From: Orychophragmus violaceus
Taxonomy: Eukaryota; Streptophyta; Magnoliopsida; Brassicales; Brassicaceae
Length of the DNA: 64,000 nucleotides
Reading direction: 5' to 3'
Assembly (NCBI GenBank): GCA_030180135.1
Contig: CM058233.1
Location: 61,400,500 to 61,464,499 of the forward strand
The position numbers were made by a program, and so were the translations under genes. The notes beneath the pieces were generated by a model. That model worked only from the letters and a program-made list of their open reading frames with translations, had not been told where the DNA came from and did no database searches. Positions 10,572-21,937 of this stretch are shown here, piece by piece. Positions within the stretch are counted from its first letter, which is position 1; each line of letters starts with the position of its first letter.

Positions 10572-10576
10572 ATTCG

Positions 10577-12510
10577 TCGGCAGAGGTCGGGATTCGATGC
10601 CAGCGATGCGAGTGCATCTGCTGGGGCATTTTCTTTCCTCGGTATCTGGACGATATCAAAGAACTCGAAGGAGCTAATAAGTTCTAATGCCGCCTTTCGA
10701 TAGGCCTCCATTCGCTCGTTTTTAGCTTCATAGTCTCCATAGATCTGATTTGCGAAAAGCATGGAGTCGCAATGGGCCAAGAGGTGCCGTACTCCAATTT
10801 CTTTGGATAGTCGAAGACCGGCTAGCAGGGCCTCATACTCGGCTGTATTGTTGGACGCGGTGAAGCCCAGTTTGAACGATTGCTCTACTACTTCTCCAGT
10901 TGGGGATACGAGACGTACTCCTACCCCGGCTCCTTTCTTTGATGAGTCACCATCGACAAATAGTTTCCAGTTTTTATCTTCCAACTGAGTATCGATATCT
11001 AGTTCAGGCGATAATTCCACAAGGAAGTCGGCTATTACTTGTGATTTGGCGGTCGTCCTATTTCTGTATTCGATGTCGTACTCGCTTAGTTCCACTGCCC
11101 ATTTTGCTAAGCGGCCAGATTGTCCTGGGCTATGTAAGATCGTTCGAAGAGGCTGGCTGCTCAGCAGAGCGATTGAGTGTGATTGAAAGTAAGGTCGTAA
11201 CTTTTGTGCCGAAATAACAACTGCGAGAGCCAGTTTCTCCATCGCGGGGTATCTGGTCTCGACTCCGTTCATCGTTTTACTTACGTAAAAGATCGGCTTT
11301 TGTTCTCCTCGGTGTTCTCGAACCAGTACACCGCTGACTGCGGTTGTTGATACCGCGATATACAGGAATAATGTCTTGCCGTTCTCGGGCTTTGAAAATA
11401 TTGGCGGGTTTGACAGATAGTCCTTGAGCCGAATGAATGCCTCCTGACACTTGTCATCCCATACAAATCTTTTATTTCCTCGGAGGAGCTCGTAAAAGGG
11501 CAGGCATTTATCCGTCGAACGAGATATGAATATGTTCAGGGCACCTATGCGGCCGGTGAGACGTTGGACCTCCCGCGTATTTTTGGGAGACGCTAAGTCG
11601 ATTATGGCCGAGATCTGTTTTTTTATTAGCTTCTATCCCTCTTTGAGTTACCACGTACCCAAGGAACTCGCCTGATGTTACCCCACAATTACATTTAGCC
11701 GGGTTTAGTTTCATTCCATATTTATTGAGGATGTTAAAACACTCCTTTAGATGGCCGACATGTTGAGAGGCGACCAGAGATTTGACCAACATGTCGTCTA
11801 TGTAAACTCCCATTGTTGTGCCAAGCTGTCCTGCAAACATTCGATTGACCAGTCGTTGATATGTGGCACCGGCATTCTTGAGACCAAACGGCATGACCTT
11901 GTAGCAGTAAGTACCGCGTTCAGTGATGAATGATGTCTTTTCCCTGTCGTCCGGGTTCATTAGGATCTGATTGTATCCTGAAAATGCATCCATGAATGAT
12001 AGTAAGTCGTTTCCAGCTGTTGCTTCGACAAGTCGGTCGATATGCGGCAGTGGGAAGCTATCCTTCGGGCAAGCTTTGTTGAGATCCGTGAAGTCGACAC
12101 ATACTCTCCACTTTCCATTCTTCTTTTTGACGACGACCAGGTTGGCGAGCCAATCGGGATACTTCACCTCTTGGATTGAACCGGCATCGAGTAACTTCTC
12201 TACTTCGTCGTTGACCGCTTTAGCCCTTTCGGGACCGAGCTTACGCCTCTTTTGTTTAATCGGCTTATAAGTCGGGTCAACATTGAGCTCATGAGTCGTG
12301 ATTGTCGGGTTGATACCCTTCATATCTTTGACCGACCATGCGAAAGTCGCCACATTCTGCTGTAAGAAAGCGATCAACTCCTTTTTGATACCTTCGGGTA
12401 GTTCTGCATCGATTCCCACACATTTGTTCGCGTCTGAGTCGTCAATGATGACCTGCTGGATGAGTTCCTTCTCGGGGCCTCTTCTTCCTTGTTCTGCATC
12501 GTTCCAATTT
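10577..12510 (-). pseudogene. RT and RNase H part of the Tat pol, frameshifted
   Basis: The minus-strand frame at 12419-11508 has the RT core: VVVKKKNGKWRVCVDFTDLNKACPKD, LSFMDAFSGYNQI, KVMPFGLKNAGATYQ and the catalytic YIDDMLVKS. It leaves frame at a run of seven A (about 11615-11621). The frame 11272-10577 carries RNase H with LFVDGDSSKKGAGVG, NNTAEYEALLAGL and HCDSML. The protease expected before RT is absent; only its linker to RT (about 12500-12420) is recognisable. Continuation into integrase is across Copia-1. Confidence 0.85.
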
Positions 12511-13880
12511 TATCGGATGGTTATTCGTGCCGAACTTCCTTGCTAGGGCCACCTTCTTTTCTTCTAACTCCACGAACTTATTTTCCCAGTGAAGGGCGTC
12601 TTCGATGGTCAACGGTGGGTTGACGACCAGGTCCTGATAAAACGGTGACTCATGCCAGACGGCGTTTGTCAGCGCCGCGATAGTGAATTTATTTGGGGCT
12701 TCTGCTCGTGTCATAGTCGCTTTGAATAGGTCTATGAAGGTTCTTAATGTTTCTTTCTTTTCCTGCTTCATGGCCATCAATGCGTTCAACGACGTATCTT
12801 TTTTTACGTAGGCAAAGTGATGCCTTACAAATGCTCTGGTTAGGTCCAAAAATTCGTTAATTGACTTAGGCGGTAGCCGAGAGAACCAGGTCAGTGCGTC
12901 TCCTTCCAGGGTTTCGGCGAACAATTGGCAAAAGCCGATGTCACGTTCTCTAGATGACGAGAACCGTGCTTTGGCTGCTATGATTTTGAAGGTCGTCAGG
13001 TGAGTGGCAGGGTCCTTTGTCCCGTTGTACATCGGTAGTCTGAGCTTCTCTTTATGTCGTATGTACGTGTTCGTATTGCGCGATGTGAAAGGCGTCCTTT
13101 GGGTTTCCTCAATGATCCGATCAATTTCAGGAGCGGATCCTTTGACGCTATGAACTTCGCCTTTTAATTCTTTTAGGGTATCTCTGAGCTCCATCAACTG
13201 CTTCTCGACTTGGTTACGGCTGGCTCTGCGGGTAGACGTCCTATGAGCTTCCTCGTGAGATGTACCTCGCTCGTGGCGATGGTTATCCCAGTGCGAGTCG
13301 TTCTCATGTCGTGAACTCCGCTTGTGACGCAAGCCGCGATTATTCCGTGTCCGTTGATCATCGCGCTCGTCCTTATCGGGTGAGTACCTTTCTTCGTACC
13401 AGTCGTCCTGATCTCGGTGTGCACTCCGCTCGGGCTCTTCAGAGTCCCTCTTTCGATGCGAGTTTCGTTCCTGTTTATCCTCCTCATCGCGTTCTCTGCG
13501 TGAGTTGCTTCTGGATTCGCTATCTCGGCTTTGTCCTTGAAGGTCTCCTTCAGGTGTATCGTAGATCAGTCATCGGGCGACTTTATCTTTTACCTTTGGA
13601 GGTACTTCCCGCTTGGATTTTCTTGATTGTTGGTCTGAACGGATTCTAGCTTGCTCTGATTGCAACAGGTCAATTCTTTCCGAAAATTCTTTGATTAAAT
13701 CGTTCTGTGAATCGATCTTAGCCATCAAAGTGGCTAGAACTTCGTCTTTTGCGACTTGCTCCTCGTCGAGTGCAGGGATATGTTCACCGTCGTCTCGACC
13801 CTTTCTTGACCTAGCGTTTCGTGATCACTTAGGTCAACCCTTGGGTTTTCCGGATCGATTTCGTTATTGTTTCCTGACAT
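12442..13880 (-). pseudogene. Gag of the Tat element, frameshifted and 3' truncated
   Basis: The likely start is ATG at 13880-13878 (MSGNNNEIDPEN), just inside the PBS. The frame breaks early (stop near 13739). The main gag frame at 13332-12442 has a basic, Arg/His-rich lead and then the capsid-like domain (LRLPMYNGTKDPATHLTTFK, GDALTWFSRLPPKSINEF, FVRHHF). The homology stops near 12500 and the sequence passes straight into the protease-RT linker. The zinc knuckle and protease are therefore deleted. Confidence 0.8.
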
Positions 13881-13905
13881 CTCGTTTCAGAAATTTCTTT
13901 TAGAA

Positions 13906-13924
13906 GTCCCCACAGTCGACGCCA
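13906..13924 (-). other. Primer binding site of the Tat element
   Basis: The minus strand reads TGGCGTCGACTGTGGGGAC two bases after the 5' LTR end. It is of the Tat type and differs from the initiator-Met PBS used by the Copia and chromovirus elements in this window. I do not assign the tRNA. Confidence 0.65.
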
Positions 13925-13926
13925 AT

Positions 13927-14468
13927 TGTAAGATCTCAGTTCTGCGTATCCAAAGATAGCAAGAACTTTAGGGTTTTTGAATTAGGGATTCTAAAAGAAG
14001 AATTAAATAACACGGTGAGAATTAGGAAATTAGGTTTTATGTCGGTGTTTCCGAGATGAAAGCCGGTAAAGAAGAGTAGTTTAAGTCGCCGGAGAGTTTT
14101 AGGTTAAGTTGGCTCTAAAATCTCTCGGGCTAAAAGTATTAAGAAAAGCGTGAGTTTATTAAATAATGAGGTCCCTTTTATAGGGTTACAAAGTCGGTTA
14201 ATAATAAGGAAAATCTAGATAAACACGAATATTTTCTTAATATCTCGGTTTCATCAAGATACAGAATATTTCATATCTTTGATGTCGCTGTGCGCCGCCT
14301 TTGTTCTGTTTTTTTACTAACACCTCCAAAACCCTAATGTAAGTCGGTTGTCCCGAGTTGGATTAAACCTAAGTTTTATCGACTTGGGCCTACTTCCGAC
14401 CTTCCATTCTGGGCCGACCTAAACTCATTAATAGGTCTTTTAGGAAAGTGATAATCTTGACTCCAACA
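13927..14468 (-). repeat. 5' LTR of the Tat element
   Basis: On the minus strand it starts TGTTGGAGTC (14468) and ends ATCTTACA (13927), 542 bp. A TATA box (TATAAAAG) is at 14182-14175. The 3' LTR is outside the window, so the outer boundary rests on the TG start only. Confidence 0.65.
14175..14182 (-). promoter_or_regulatory. TATA box in the Tat 5' LTR
   Basis: TATAAAAG on the minus strand, inside the LTR and upstream of gag. Position fits an LTR promoter. Confidence 0.5.
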
Positions 14469-15366
14469 CTGTTTTTCATTTTCCGTGTAAGGACTTTACC
14501 ATAGAAAAACTTTGACCGTACTCTTGTTCTGCTATTTTCTAAATTGTATTTATGAATTACCCATTTAAATACTAAGTTTAGATATTCATAATATCTATAT
14601 CTTTTCCTTACCCACATAACATATCCATATCCATAGCATGATTCACCTACACCATATTATATACGGGGACAAGATTTTAAACATCAATATATTTAAACTT
14701 TCTATATATTTCTTTCATAAATGAATTTATGTTATATATATTTTTCAAATTTATTATTAACAAAAATAATACAGTTTATTAAGGAGTCCCTATCTAAGAC
14801 CAAAGCTCAGCAGGAGAAGAATCGTATTATATATAACAAACAAAATTATAAATATATTATCGTAACAATTATATGATATTTTAAAAAAATTATTACCAGA
14901 GATTATAAATATCTTCATACTTAATATTTAAATCAGTGTAATAAAAAAATTCAATATAAAGTAAGATTAACATAGTAAAAAAAATTCATTAAGGATAAAC
15001 AAATAATCAACCAATTTGAGAGTCACTGAGAGCTCAAATCACTTCTCAATTAATATATATACATAATTTTTTACTGAATCATCTTTGATTCTATAGGATT
15101 ACTAAAATATTGGTTTCATTTTTTTATTATTACAGAGATTATGCATATCTCAAAAAATTATGGGTTAGTTAGGTGTGGGAGGTTTATTAATATGGAAATG
15201 AATCAAGAAGGAATGTTAGTTAGGAAATTAGTTAAGTAGGAAAGAGAAATAAAAGTTAACCCAAAAAAACCAAAAATTTTTAAACTATTTACGAAACTGC
15301 CATTTGGCATAAATATGGCATAAATCAAATTACAATAAATATTAGTTATACAATAACTACAATAAC
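14469..15366. other. AT-rich intergenic sequence, no gene seen
   Basis: The stretch has short A and T runs and no credible ORF. At about 14930-15060 it contains a diverged AT-rich motif cluster (TTAACATAGTAAAAA, then a TTTGAGA-like and TTAATATA-like tail) that recurs at about 16540-16710 and more weakly at 35220-35370. It is probably an old DNA transposon or Helitron-like repeat, but I cannot name it. Confidence 0.5.
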
Positions 15367-16320
15367 TAAACCCTAATTCATAAACCCTAAACCCTAAACC
15401 CAAAAACTAAACCCTAAACCCACAAACCCTAAACCCTAAACCCTAATTCCTAAACTCAAAACCTACCCTAAACCCTAAACCCAAAAACTAAACCCTAAAC
15501 CCTAATTCCTAAACCCTAAACCCTAATTCCTAAACCCTAAACCCAAAAACTAAACCCGAATTCCTAAACCCTAAACCCTAAACCCAAAACCTACCCTAAA
15601 CCCTAATTCCTAAACCCTAAACCCTAATTCCTAAACCCTAAACCCAAAAACTAAACCCTAATTCCTAAACCCTAAACCCAAAACCTACCCTAAACCCTAA
15701 ACCCAAAAACTAAACCCTAAACCCACAAACCCTAAACCCTAATTCCTAAACCCTAAACCAAAAACCTAAACTCTAATTCCTAAACCCTAAACTCTAAACT
15801 CTAAACCCAAAAACTAAACCCTAAACCCACAAACCCTAAACCCTAATTCCTAAACCCTAAACCCAAAAACTAAACCCTAATTCCTAAACCCTAAACCCAA
15901 AACCTACCCTAAACCCTAAACCCAAACACTAAACCCTTAATCCACAAACCCTAAACCCTAAACCCAAAAACTAAACCCTAATTCCTAAACCCTAAACCCA
16001 AAACCTACCTACCCAAAAACTAAACCTTAAACCTACCCTAAACCTAAAATTCAAAAACTAAACCCTAAACCCAAACCCCTAAACCTTAAAACTAAACCCT
16101 AATCCCTAAACCCTAAATCCAAAAACTAAACCCTAATTTCTAAATCCTAAACCCTTAACCCAAAAACTAAACCTTAAATCTTAAACTCTAAACAAAAAAA
16201 CTAAACCCTAAATCTAAAAACTAAACCCTAATTCTAAACCCTAATTCCTAAATTCTAAACCCTAAATCCAAAAACTTAACTCTATACAATAAACCCTAAA
16301 CCTTTAATCCTAAAACTTAA
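15367..16320. repeat. Interstitial telomere-like repeat block (degenerate CCCTAAA)
   Basis: About 950 bp are made of AAACCCTAAACCC-type heptamers interspersed with AAACCCTAATTCCT, AAACCCAAAAACT and AAACCTACC variants. Orientation is uniform (C-rich strand on +). Higher-order units such as CCCTAATTCCTAAACCCTAA recur, so the block expanded as a minisatellite rather than by telomerase alone. It grows more degenerate towards 16320. Confidence 0.9.
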
Positions 16321-17172
16321 ACTACATATAACTTCTAAAATTATGTGTCAACTATGTTTATCATACAACAAAAATATAATGGCAAAATTGTAATTGTTTG
16401 ATAAATAAAAGATATAACTGAATTTTATTAGGTGAATAGTAACAGTAAAAAAGTAACTTTGGACCAAAACTAATTTCCAGGTTATTGGTTCTTTTTGGGT
16501 GCAATTTCTCAAAAATTATTTAAATAATATAATAAAAATTCAATTTAAAAGGTTAACATAATTAAAAAATATAACTATTAATATCTAACTAATTTAAATT
16601 ATCCTAGTATTTTTAACTAAATCAAGGTTAACATAGTAAAAATCTTATTTTTCTAAAGATAATCTAATAAACAACTATTTTGAGATTATAACTCAAATTA
16701 TTTTTCTATTAATATAAAAATGTTCACGTCTAGTTAGTACTAAAGTTAATGGATACTTTAATTTTTTTTCTTGATAATTTTCTACGAAACTGGGCTCTAG
16801 AATTAATAAAGCAAGTAAATTTCGAAACCCATGCTTAACATACTTCTATTGAGAGGCTGGCTTTTGTCGTAAACTAATTCCTAAAAATAAATTGTGGAAC
16901 ATTGTTCTTAGAACTGTAAATGCACATCCATATGTCTATATATGCAATATTACACTCAGCACATCATGCATGCATTAACAACTCTCGAGCAAGCATTATG
17001 CCCAGATCACCAAACCACACCAAGAGACTTCACAAACCTTATTAAGAAAAGGTTTAAAAAAACGTTATTAAGAACCATAAGTAAATGCATTCATAAGTTC
17101 ATTAGAGAACTAAAAATGCTTTAGATGATCAATCAAGAGAATGAATAGAGACCATAAGCCCAAAGGTTCGAA

Positions 17173-17224
17173 AAACAAATTCATCACTTTTACCAAAAAA
17201 AAAAAAAAAAAAACAAATTCATCA
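17173..17224 (+). mobile_element. Tail-only retroposed insertion with 14-bp TSD
   Basis: AAACAAATTCATCA occurs at 17173-17186 and again at 17211-17224. Between them lies only CTTTTACC and a poly(A) run. This looks like target-primed insertion of just the end of an RNA tail. Confidence 0.6.
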
Positions 17225-17850
17225 TACCAATTTACCAAACCCTCATCAGAGACAAGATTGATTAGCATGCATTAAGCCCAAACTAGAAAAACCCAACACT
17301 AATCTCCAAACCTCATCTAAAACACATGTAAACTTATTTCGTGAAAAGTACCTACGAAGAGAAGAAGCATTTAAACACTAATCATGAGATCCGTTAATAG
17401 ATCCAAGAGAGTTAATCCACAGAACAAGGCTCATAAGAAGCCCAAATATACATACAAAATCACAGGAAACATCAAAAGAAATATGGAGATAACAGTTAGC
17501 TATAGTTCAATAAAATCGCCATTTTATTGAAATTAAACCATTATGATATAAATAAGAAAACATCACATAGCACATATAGGGATAAAAACATTGAGTTTCT
17601 AATGAGTATTTATAGAAATGATGATTGAGAAGCTTGGGATTCTTAGAAGTCTATGTCCTTTTTGTGTTGAGAAATGTGAGAATTTTGGAATTAATTTGCC
17701 ATTGTATTGTCAATTTTTGTCATAATGGATTGAAAAATGCGAGAATCTTAAAGATAATTTGTCACTGAATTGTCAAATCTTATAATTTTATAGTCATTGG
17801 ACTTAATTTCTAATTGCATCCGTTAGTCATTGTGTTTTAATATATATAAT

Positions 17851-18075
17851 TTGATTGGTGACGTTATAATAGAAATGTTAGAAGAATATCGCTTTGTTTG
17901 TTAACAATCACGAAAACGTTGTAAAAATTACAGTAAAAACAGTTACTCTCAACTTTTTGTTACCGCTTTCGCTAACAGCTTTCACTAACAACTTTTATTT
18001 ACATTTTTACACTATTCAACCGCTTACTCCTTCCTCTAACCGCTAATTTAACCGTTCCGCTTTTGTTCACCAATC
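17851..18075. mobile_element. Possible MITE with short inverted ends
   Basis: GATTGGTGA near 17852 is inverted as TTCACCAATC near 18066, enclosing about 225 bp without an ORF. The interior has a CGCTTTCGCTAACAGC-like block. I could not fix a clear target duplication, so the family is open. Confidence 0.35.
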
Positions 18076-18348
18076 GAATTCATAGTTTTATCTATCTAAA
18101 AAGGGATCAAATATACATATATTACAGAAGCAGGTGAACAAAAGATAGTTTTAGTGAATATATGATTGTATAAATAATCGTATGATGGTTTATTTGAACG
18201 TGTGTATTGAGTGAACACATAAATACAATTATGAGTTTACATGATTTAATTATTAACATTTTTACTATATTCATTTCGACATGCCCATTGTCATTTGGGG
18301 GGGGGGGGGTCTAGTTAAGTATTTAAATCTTTATCGTTGGTTATTTCT

Positions 18349-18350
<2 letters not shown>

Positions 18351-18422
<72 letters not shown>
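18351..18422. repeat. (ATT)24 microsatellite
   Basis: An uninterrupted trinucleotide run of 72 bp, 41 bp after a run of 13 G at 18297-18309. Confidence 0.95.
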
Positions 18423-18944
18423 ATTAAATTTTAAGCCTTCCATTAGTTGGATCTTTTAAATTAGTTGGATAAAATAAATATACATAATTTTATGTATAAA
18501 ATAAAATATGTTACAAATTATAATAAATATCCAATATTCACCATCTAAATATTTAAATATAAATATAAAAGAATAATATTCATTCATTTATTATAAAAAT
18601 GAAGATGAAACACTATTGAATTATTTTTGTTGCATTTTTATATTTTAATAATGAAAACTATTAAAATTGAAAGACCATTGGAAGTGGTCCATATATGCAT
18701 TTGATTTATTAACGTATGTTGTTGTTTTGTTTGTCTTTTTTTTTGGGTGAAACTATAGTCTCTTATAAAGCTGATAAAAAGTGTTTAATAGAAGAAGAAA
18801 AAAATCCCCTAATGGAAACCATCCAATTAGCGACTTTGAAGGCAGAGATCTAGATGACAGCGAACCAAAATGAAGACGAGGAGATAGAAGAACACCAGAT
18901 ATTCTCATAACCACTTGTCACCCATGGTCCATGGATATCATACC

Positions 18945-20186
18945 TGTAACATACCCATACTTGGGCCTAAAGAAAAGGTCCAAGAAGAGTTACTTGAGTT
19001 CAAAGAAAAAGGGGAAAAGGGCTTTAATCCATTGCTTGAACCCAAAGAAAGAGAGGAAGTGGGCTAGAAGTCCAAGGCCCAACCCATCAGATCTGGACCG
19101 TATCTCTCTTGTTTCGCTCAGATCTGCTTCAGATCTATGCTTCTGATGGATAGAAGTTGTATATCTGAACCGTATCTTCGTCGTTTGTCCAGATCTGTTG
19201 GCTAAAACCCTAGATCCGTTCTTCTTTTCTCTAGATCTGTCTTCTAAACCTAGATATGTGTGCAGAAATCCCAGATCTAGTTCCCGTTCGTTAGATCTAG
19301 ACTAAGGTGAGGACCGAACGTGATATTTCCTTTATTCTACTGCAGTATTGAGTATCGAATCCTCGTTTAATAGTATCTTTCCTAGATAGTGTAGTTCTAG
19401 CGGATGATTTGTGTTGATGTGATGAAAACCTAGAATATAGGATGTCGCTTAAACTGAAAACGGAACATAGATCTTAGGTTATCATTTGAACCGAAAACGT
19501 TGATTGTGTGTGAAGGCTATGCATGGTAGAACTGTGTAGGTCCCCCGAAAGGGTGTTTGGTGGCGGCTTGCGTATAACGAGTTTGGTACGCAACCCTTGT
19601 ATCATCAGAAGGGGGTTTTGGCAAGCCCCCACGAGGGAAGGCCGGCGGGCCAGAAGGAGAAGGATTGTGTGGGCCTACGGGTCGAAGGAAGGGGTCCATG
19701 AGTGTGAAAGCACGAGTGGATGTAGTTTGATTGTGCATTCGGGCGTGGGTGCAAGGTGTTATTAACCTTGGACTCTTTGCTTGATGTTGTGTTAGTTTAG
19801 AGTAAAGATAGCGGTATTCCTAGAATCCGCCCTCACTGGGTATTGGTGTTGAACCAATTACTCAGGTCTCCTCCGTTGTTGTTTTGCAGGTAACCCTGGA
19901 GCGTTGCAGGGGTAGACGGACGGTGTGGTGTTACATTTTAGGAGCAGAATTTCTTTTCTTTTCTTTTCTTTTCCGCTCTTTAAGACTTATGCGTTTTCGA
20001 CTGTTTCACGTCTAAGCTATTTCAGTTGGTTCGGTTTTCGATAAGACTCGGGTTTTCCATTTCAATAAAGTAAACATTTTCAATTATTTAAGTTTGGTTC
20101 CGGTTTATGACTTGGTTCGCGTTGTGGATTATGACTCGTGGAGTCAAAAGGGTCGTTGACTTGGGATCGAAGGGACGGGTGTTACA
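18945..20186 (+). repeat. Gypsy-2 5' LTR, with internal deletion of the core promoter
   Basis: 1242 bp against about 1777 bp for the 3' LTR. About 537 bp present in the 3' LTR (23978-24514) are missing at 19097, including the TATA box. A leader-intron-like pair lies inside it: donor CTAAG/GTGAGGACC (about 19306) and acceptor TTGTTTTGCAG/GTAACC (about 19890). Confidence 0.9.
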
Positions 20187-20692
20187 ATTTGGTATCAGAG
20201 ACAGGTTAAAACATAACCAGTCCTGTCCTGGTTAGGTAGGGTAGTACTTTTATATTCGGATTTCTACGTCGTTTGCAAAAGTTGTTTTCAAAGCGTTTCC
20301 AACTCTTCCTAAACGGGGATTTCTAAAAGTTAGATTCTAGAGCACCACCCGGATCGAAGCTTCTGCAATCTCCAGGTTCATTAGTTAGTAAGTTCTTCTC
20401 TAATATTTCCAGGGTTCCTCAATGTTGAACAAGAGCTTCAAAGAGAGTGATTCTATGAAGTGTTGGGGGTTGCTAGAGTCGTGTGTCTACCAGGGATCTT
20501 TGTGAAGATGGGGTTTAGTCGCGTTGAAGCGATCTTGGAGATGGAAATCCAATGGAATTTTTTTTTTCTTGCGGAAAAGCTATGGGCGGGTCGGAGAAAA
20601 AGTAGCGACCACGGGGATCTTCGAAGTAGTGCCAGTGCCAGTGGACGGAGTCGACTTACCAGCGAACTTAGCACAGATAGAGCTAGGTCGCT
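20187..20692 (+). other. Gypsy-2 leader after PBS; gag deleted
   Basis: PBS at 20189-20200, then a short leader. From about 20600 the sequence encodes the end of the protease (VPVPVDGVDLPANLAQIELGRYEVVLGMD). Gag and the protease active-site motif (DSGA) are absent, so a deletion of 2 kb or more joined the leader to the protease tail. Confidence 0.75.
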
Positions 20693-21937
20693 ATGAGGTT
20701 GTCCTGGGCATGGATGGACTGCGCTAGGGCAAACATCACTTTCCTTCGAGGAGAGGGAAAGACCGTTTTCAAGGGAATGAAAACGCGGACGGGGATATCG
20801 GTCATATCCATAATCCAAGCCGAGGAGTTAATCAGCAAGGGAAACGAGGCGTACTTGGCGACCTTCACGATGACTAAGGACGAAGGAGCTCCTAGTTTGG
20901 AAAGCATTCCAGTGGCCGCGGAATATGAGGACGTATTCGCGCCGTTGAGGGGACCACCACCGGAACGGAACGATGCCTTCACGATAGAGTTAGAGACGGC
21001 ACCGGTGTCACGGGCTCCATATCGTTTAGCACCTGCAGATATGGCGGAATTGAAGAAGCAACCAGAGGACCTTTTGGAGAAACAATTTGTCCGACCGAGC
21101 AGTTCGCCGTGGGGAGCGCCAGTGTTGTTTGTCAAGAAGAAGGACGGGAGTTTCAGACTCTGTATTGACTACCGAGGCCTCAATAAAGTGACCATTAAGA
21201 ATAAGTACCCGTTGCCAAGGATCGATGAGCTGTTGGACCAGCTGCAGGGAGCCTCTTGGTTCTCGAAGATCGATCTTTCCTCGGGGTACCACCAAATCCG
21301 GATAGCAGAGGAGGACATCAAGAAGACGGCATTCCGGACCCGTTATGGACACTACGAGTTCGTGGTAATGCCGTTTGGATTAACCAACGTGCCAGCAGCC
21401 TTCATGAAGATGATGAATGACGTCTTCCGAGAGTACTTGGACAAGTGCGTTATTGTCTTCATTGACGATATCCTGGTCTACTCGAGGAGTAAGGAGCAAC
21501 ACGAGTGGGACCTCAGGATAGTCCTAGATACTCTTAGGAAGCAGTAGTTGTTCGCCAAGATCAGTAAGTGTAGCTTTTGGCAAAGGGAGATTGGATTCCT
21601 TGGCCAAGTGATCTCGGCATCCGGCGTAGCAGTGGATCCAGAAAATATCACCTCGATCACCAAGTGGGAAAAGCCGGAAAATGCAACCGACATTCGCAGT
21701 TTCTTGGGATTAGCAGGATACTACAGGAAGTTCGTGGAAGGATTCACCATCATCGCTAAACCTCTGACGACCCTGACCGGTAAGGACGTCAAGTTTGAGT
21801 GGACGGACAAGTGCGCCTGGAGCTTTGAGAAACTAAAGGAACGGTTGACTCAAACTCCAGTGTTGGCACTACCGCGGCCGGGAATACCGTATGTAGTCTA
21901 CACGACGAATCTGGAGTTGGACTTGGGTGTGTCTTGA
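20600..21937 (+). pseudogene. Protease tail and reverse transcriptase of Gypsy-2
   Basis: The frame 20693-21547 carries RT: APVLFVKKKDGSFRLCIDYRGLNK, SKIDLSSGYHQIRI, EFVVMPFGLTNVPAAFMKMM and the catalytic FIDDILVYS. A TAG at 21545-21547 replaces a Gln/His codon before LFAKISKCSFW. The same frame then continues with the RT thumb and the start of RNase H until a frameshift near 21925-21937. The protein is otherwise close to Gypsy-3 pol. Confidence 0.85.

Larger units (their letters stand above)
1..14468 (-). mobile_element. Tat-type Ty3/Gypsy retrotransposon, 3' end outside window
   Basis: Read on the minus strand, the order is 5' LTR (14468-13927), PBS, gag, RT, RNase H, integrase, a repeat-rich 3' region, and an accessory gene in antisense (the + strand gene at 1-1324). 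This order, with an antisense extra ORF and tandem repeats before the 3' LTR, is known for Tat/Retand-type elements. The pol is split by Copia-1 (3794-10571). When that insert and one TSD copy are removed, the RNase H to integrase linker is continuous. Gag zinc knuckle and protease are missing and there are stops and frameshifts, so this copy is defective. The 3' LTR and target duplication cannot be checked here. Confidence 0.85.
16321..18944. other. AT-rich intergenic sequence with small repeats
   Basis: No credible gene. It contains a diverged copy of the AT-rich repeat (16540-16710), a tail-only retroposition (17173-17224), a possible MITE (17851-18075), a run of 13 G (18297-18309) and an (ATT)24 microsatellite (18351-18422). 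The last 160 bp before Gypsy-2 (18785-18944) are less AT-rich and continue at 32822 beyond the insertion, but have stops in all frames I read. Confidence 0.6.

Noticed and set aside
14390..14617. 75-codon minus-strand ORF upstream of the Tat LTR
   Set aside because: It straddles the presumed LTR edge at 14468 and has no recognisable motif.
15367..16320. Chromosome end (true telomere)
   Set aside because: Repeats are degenerate, limited to about 1 kb and followed on both sides by ordinary transposon-rich sequence.
19523..19765. ORFs on both strands in the Gypsy-2 LTR (also 32157-32405)
   Set aside because: They sit inside the LTR and are duplicated with it, starts are weak, and there are no motifs. 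Probably leader-intron sequence.
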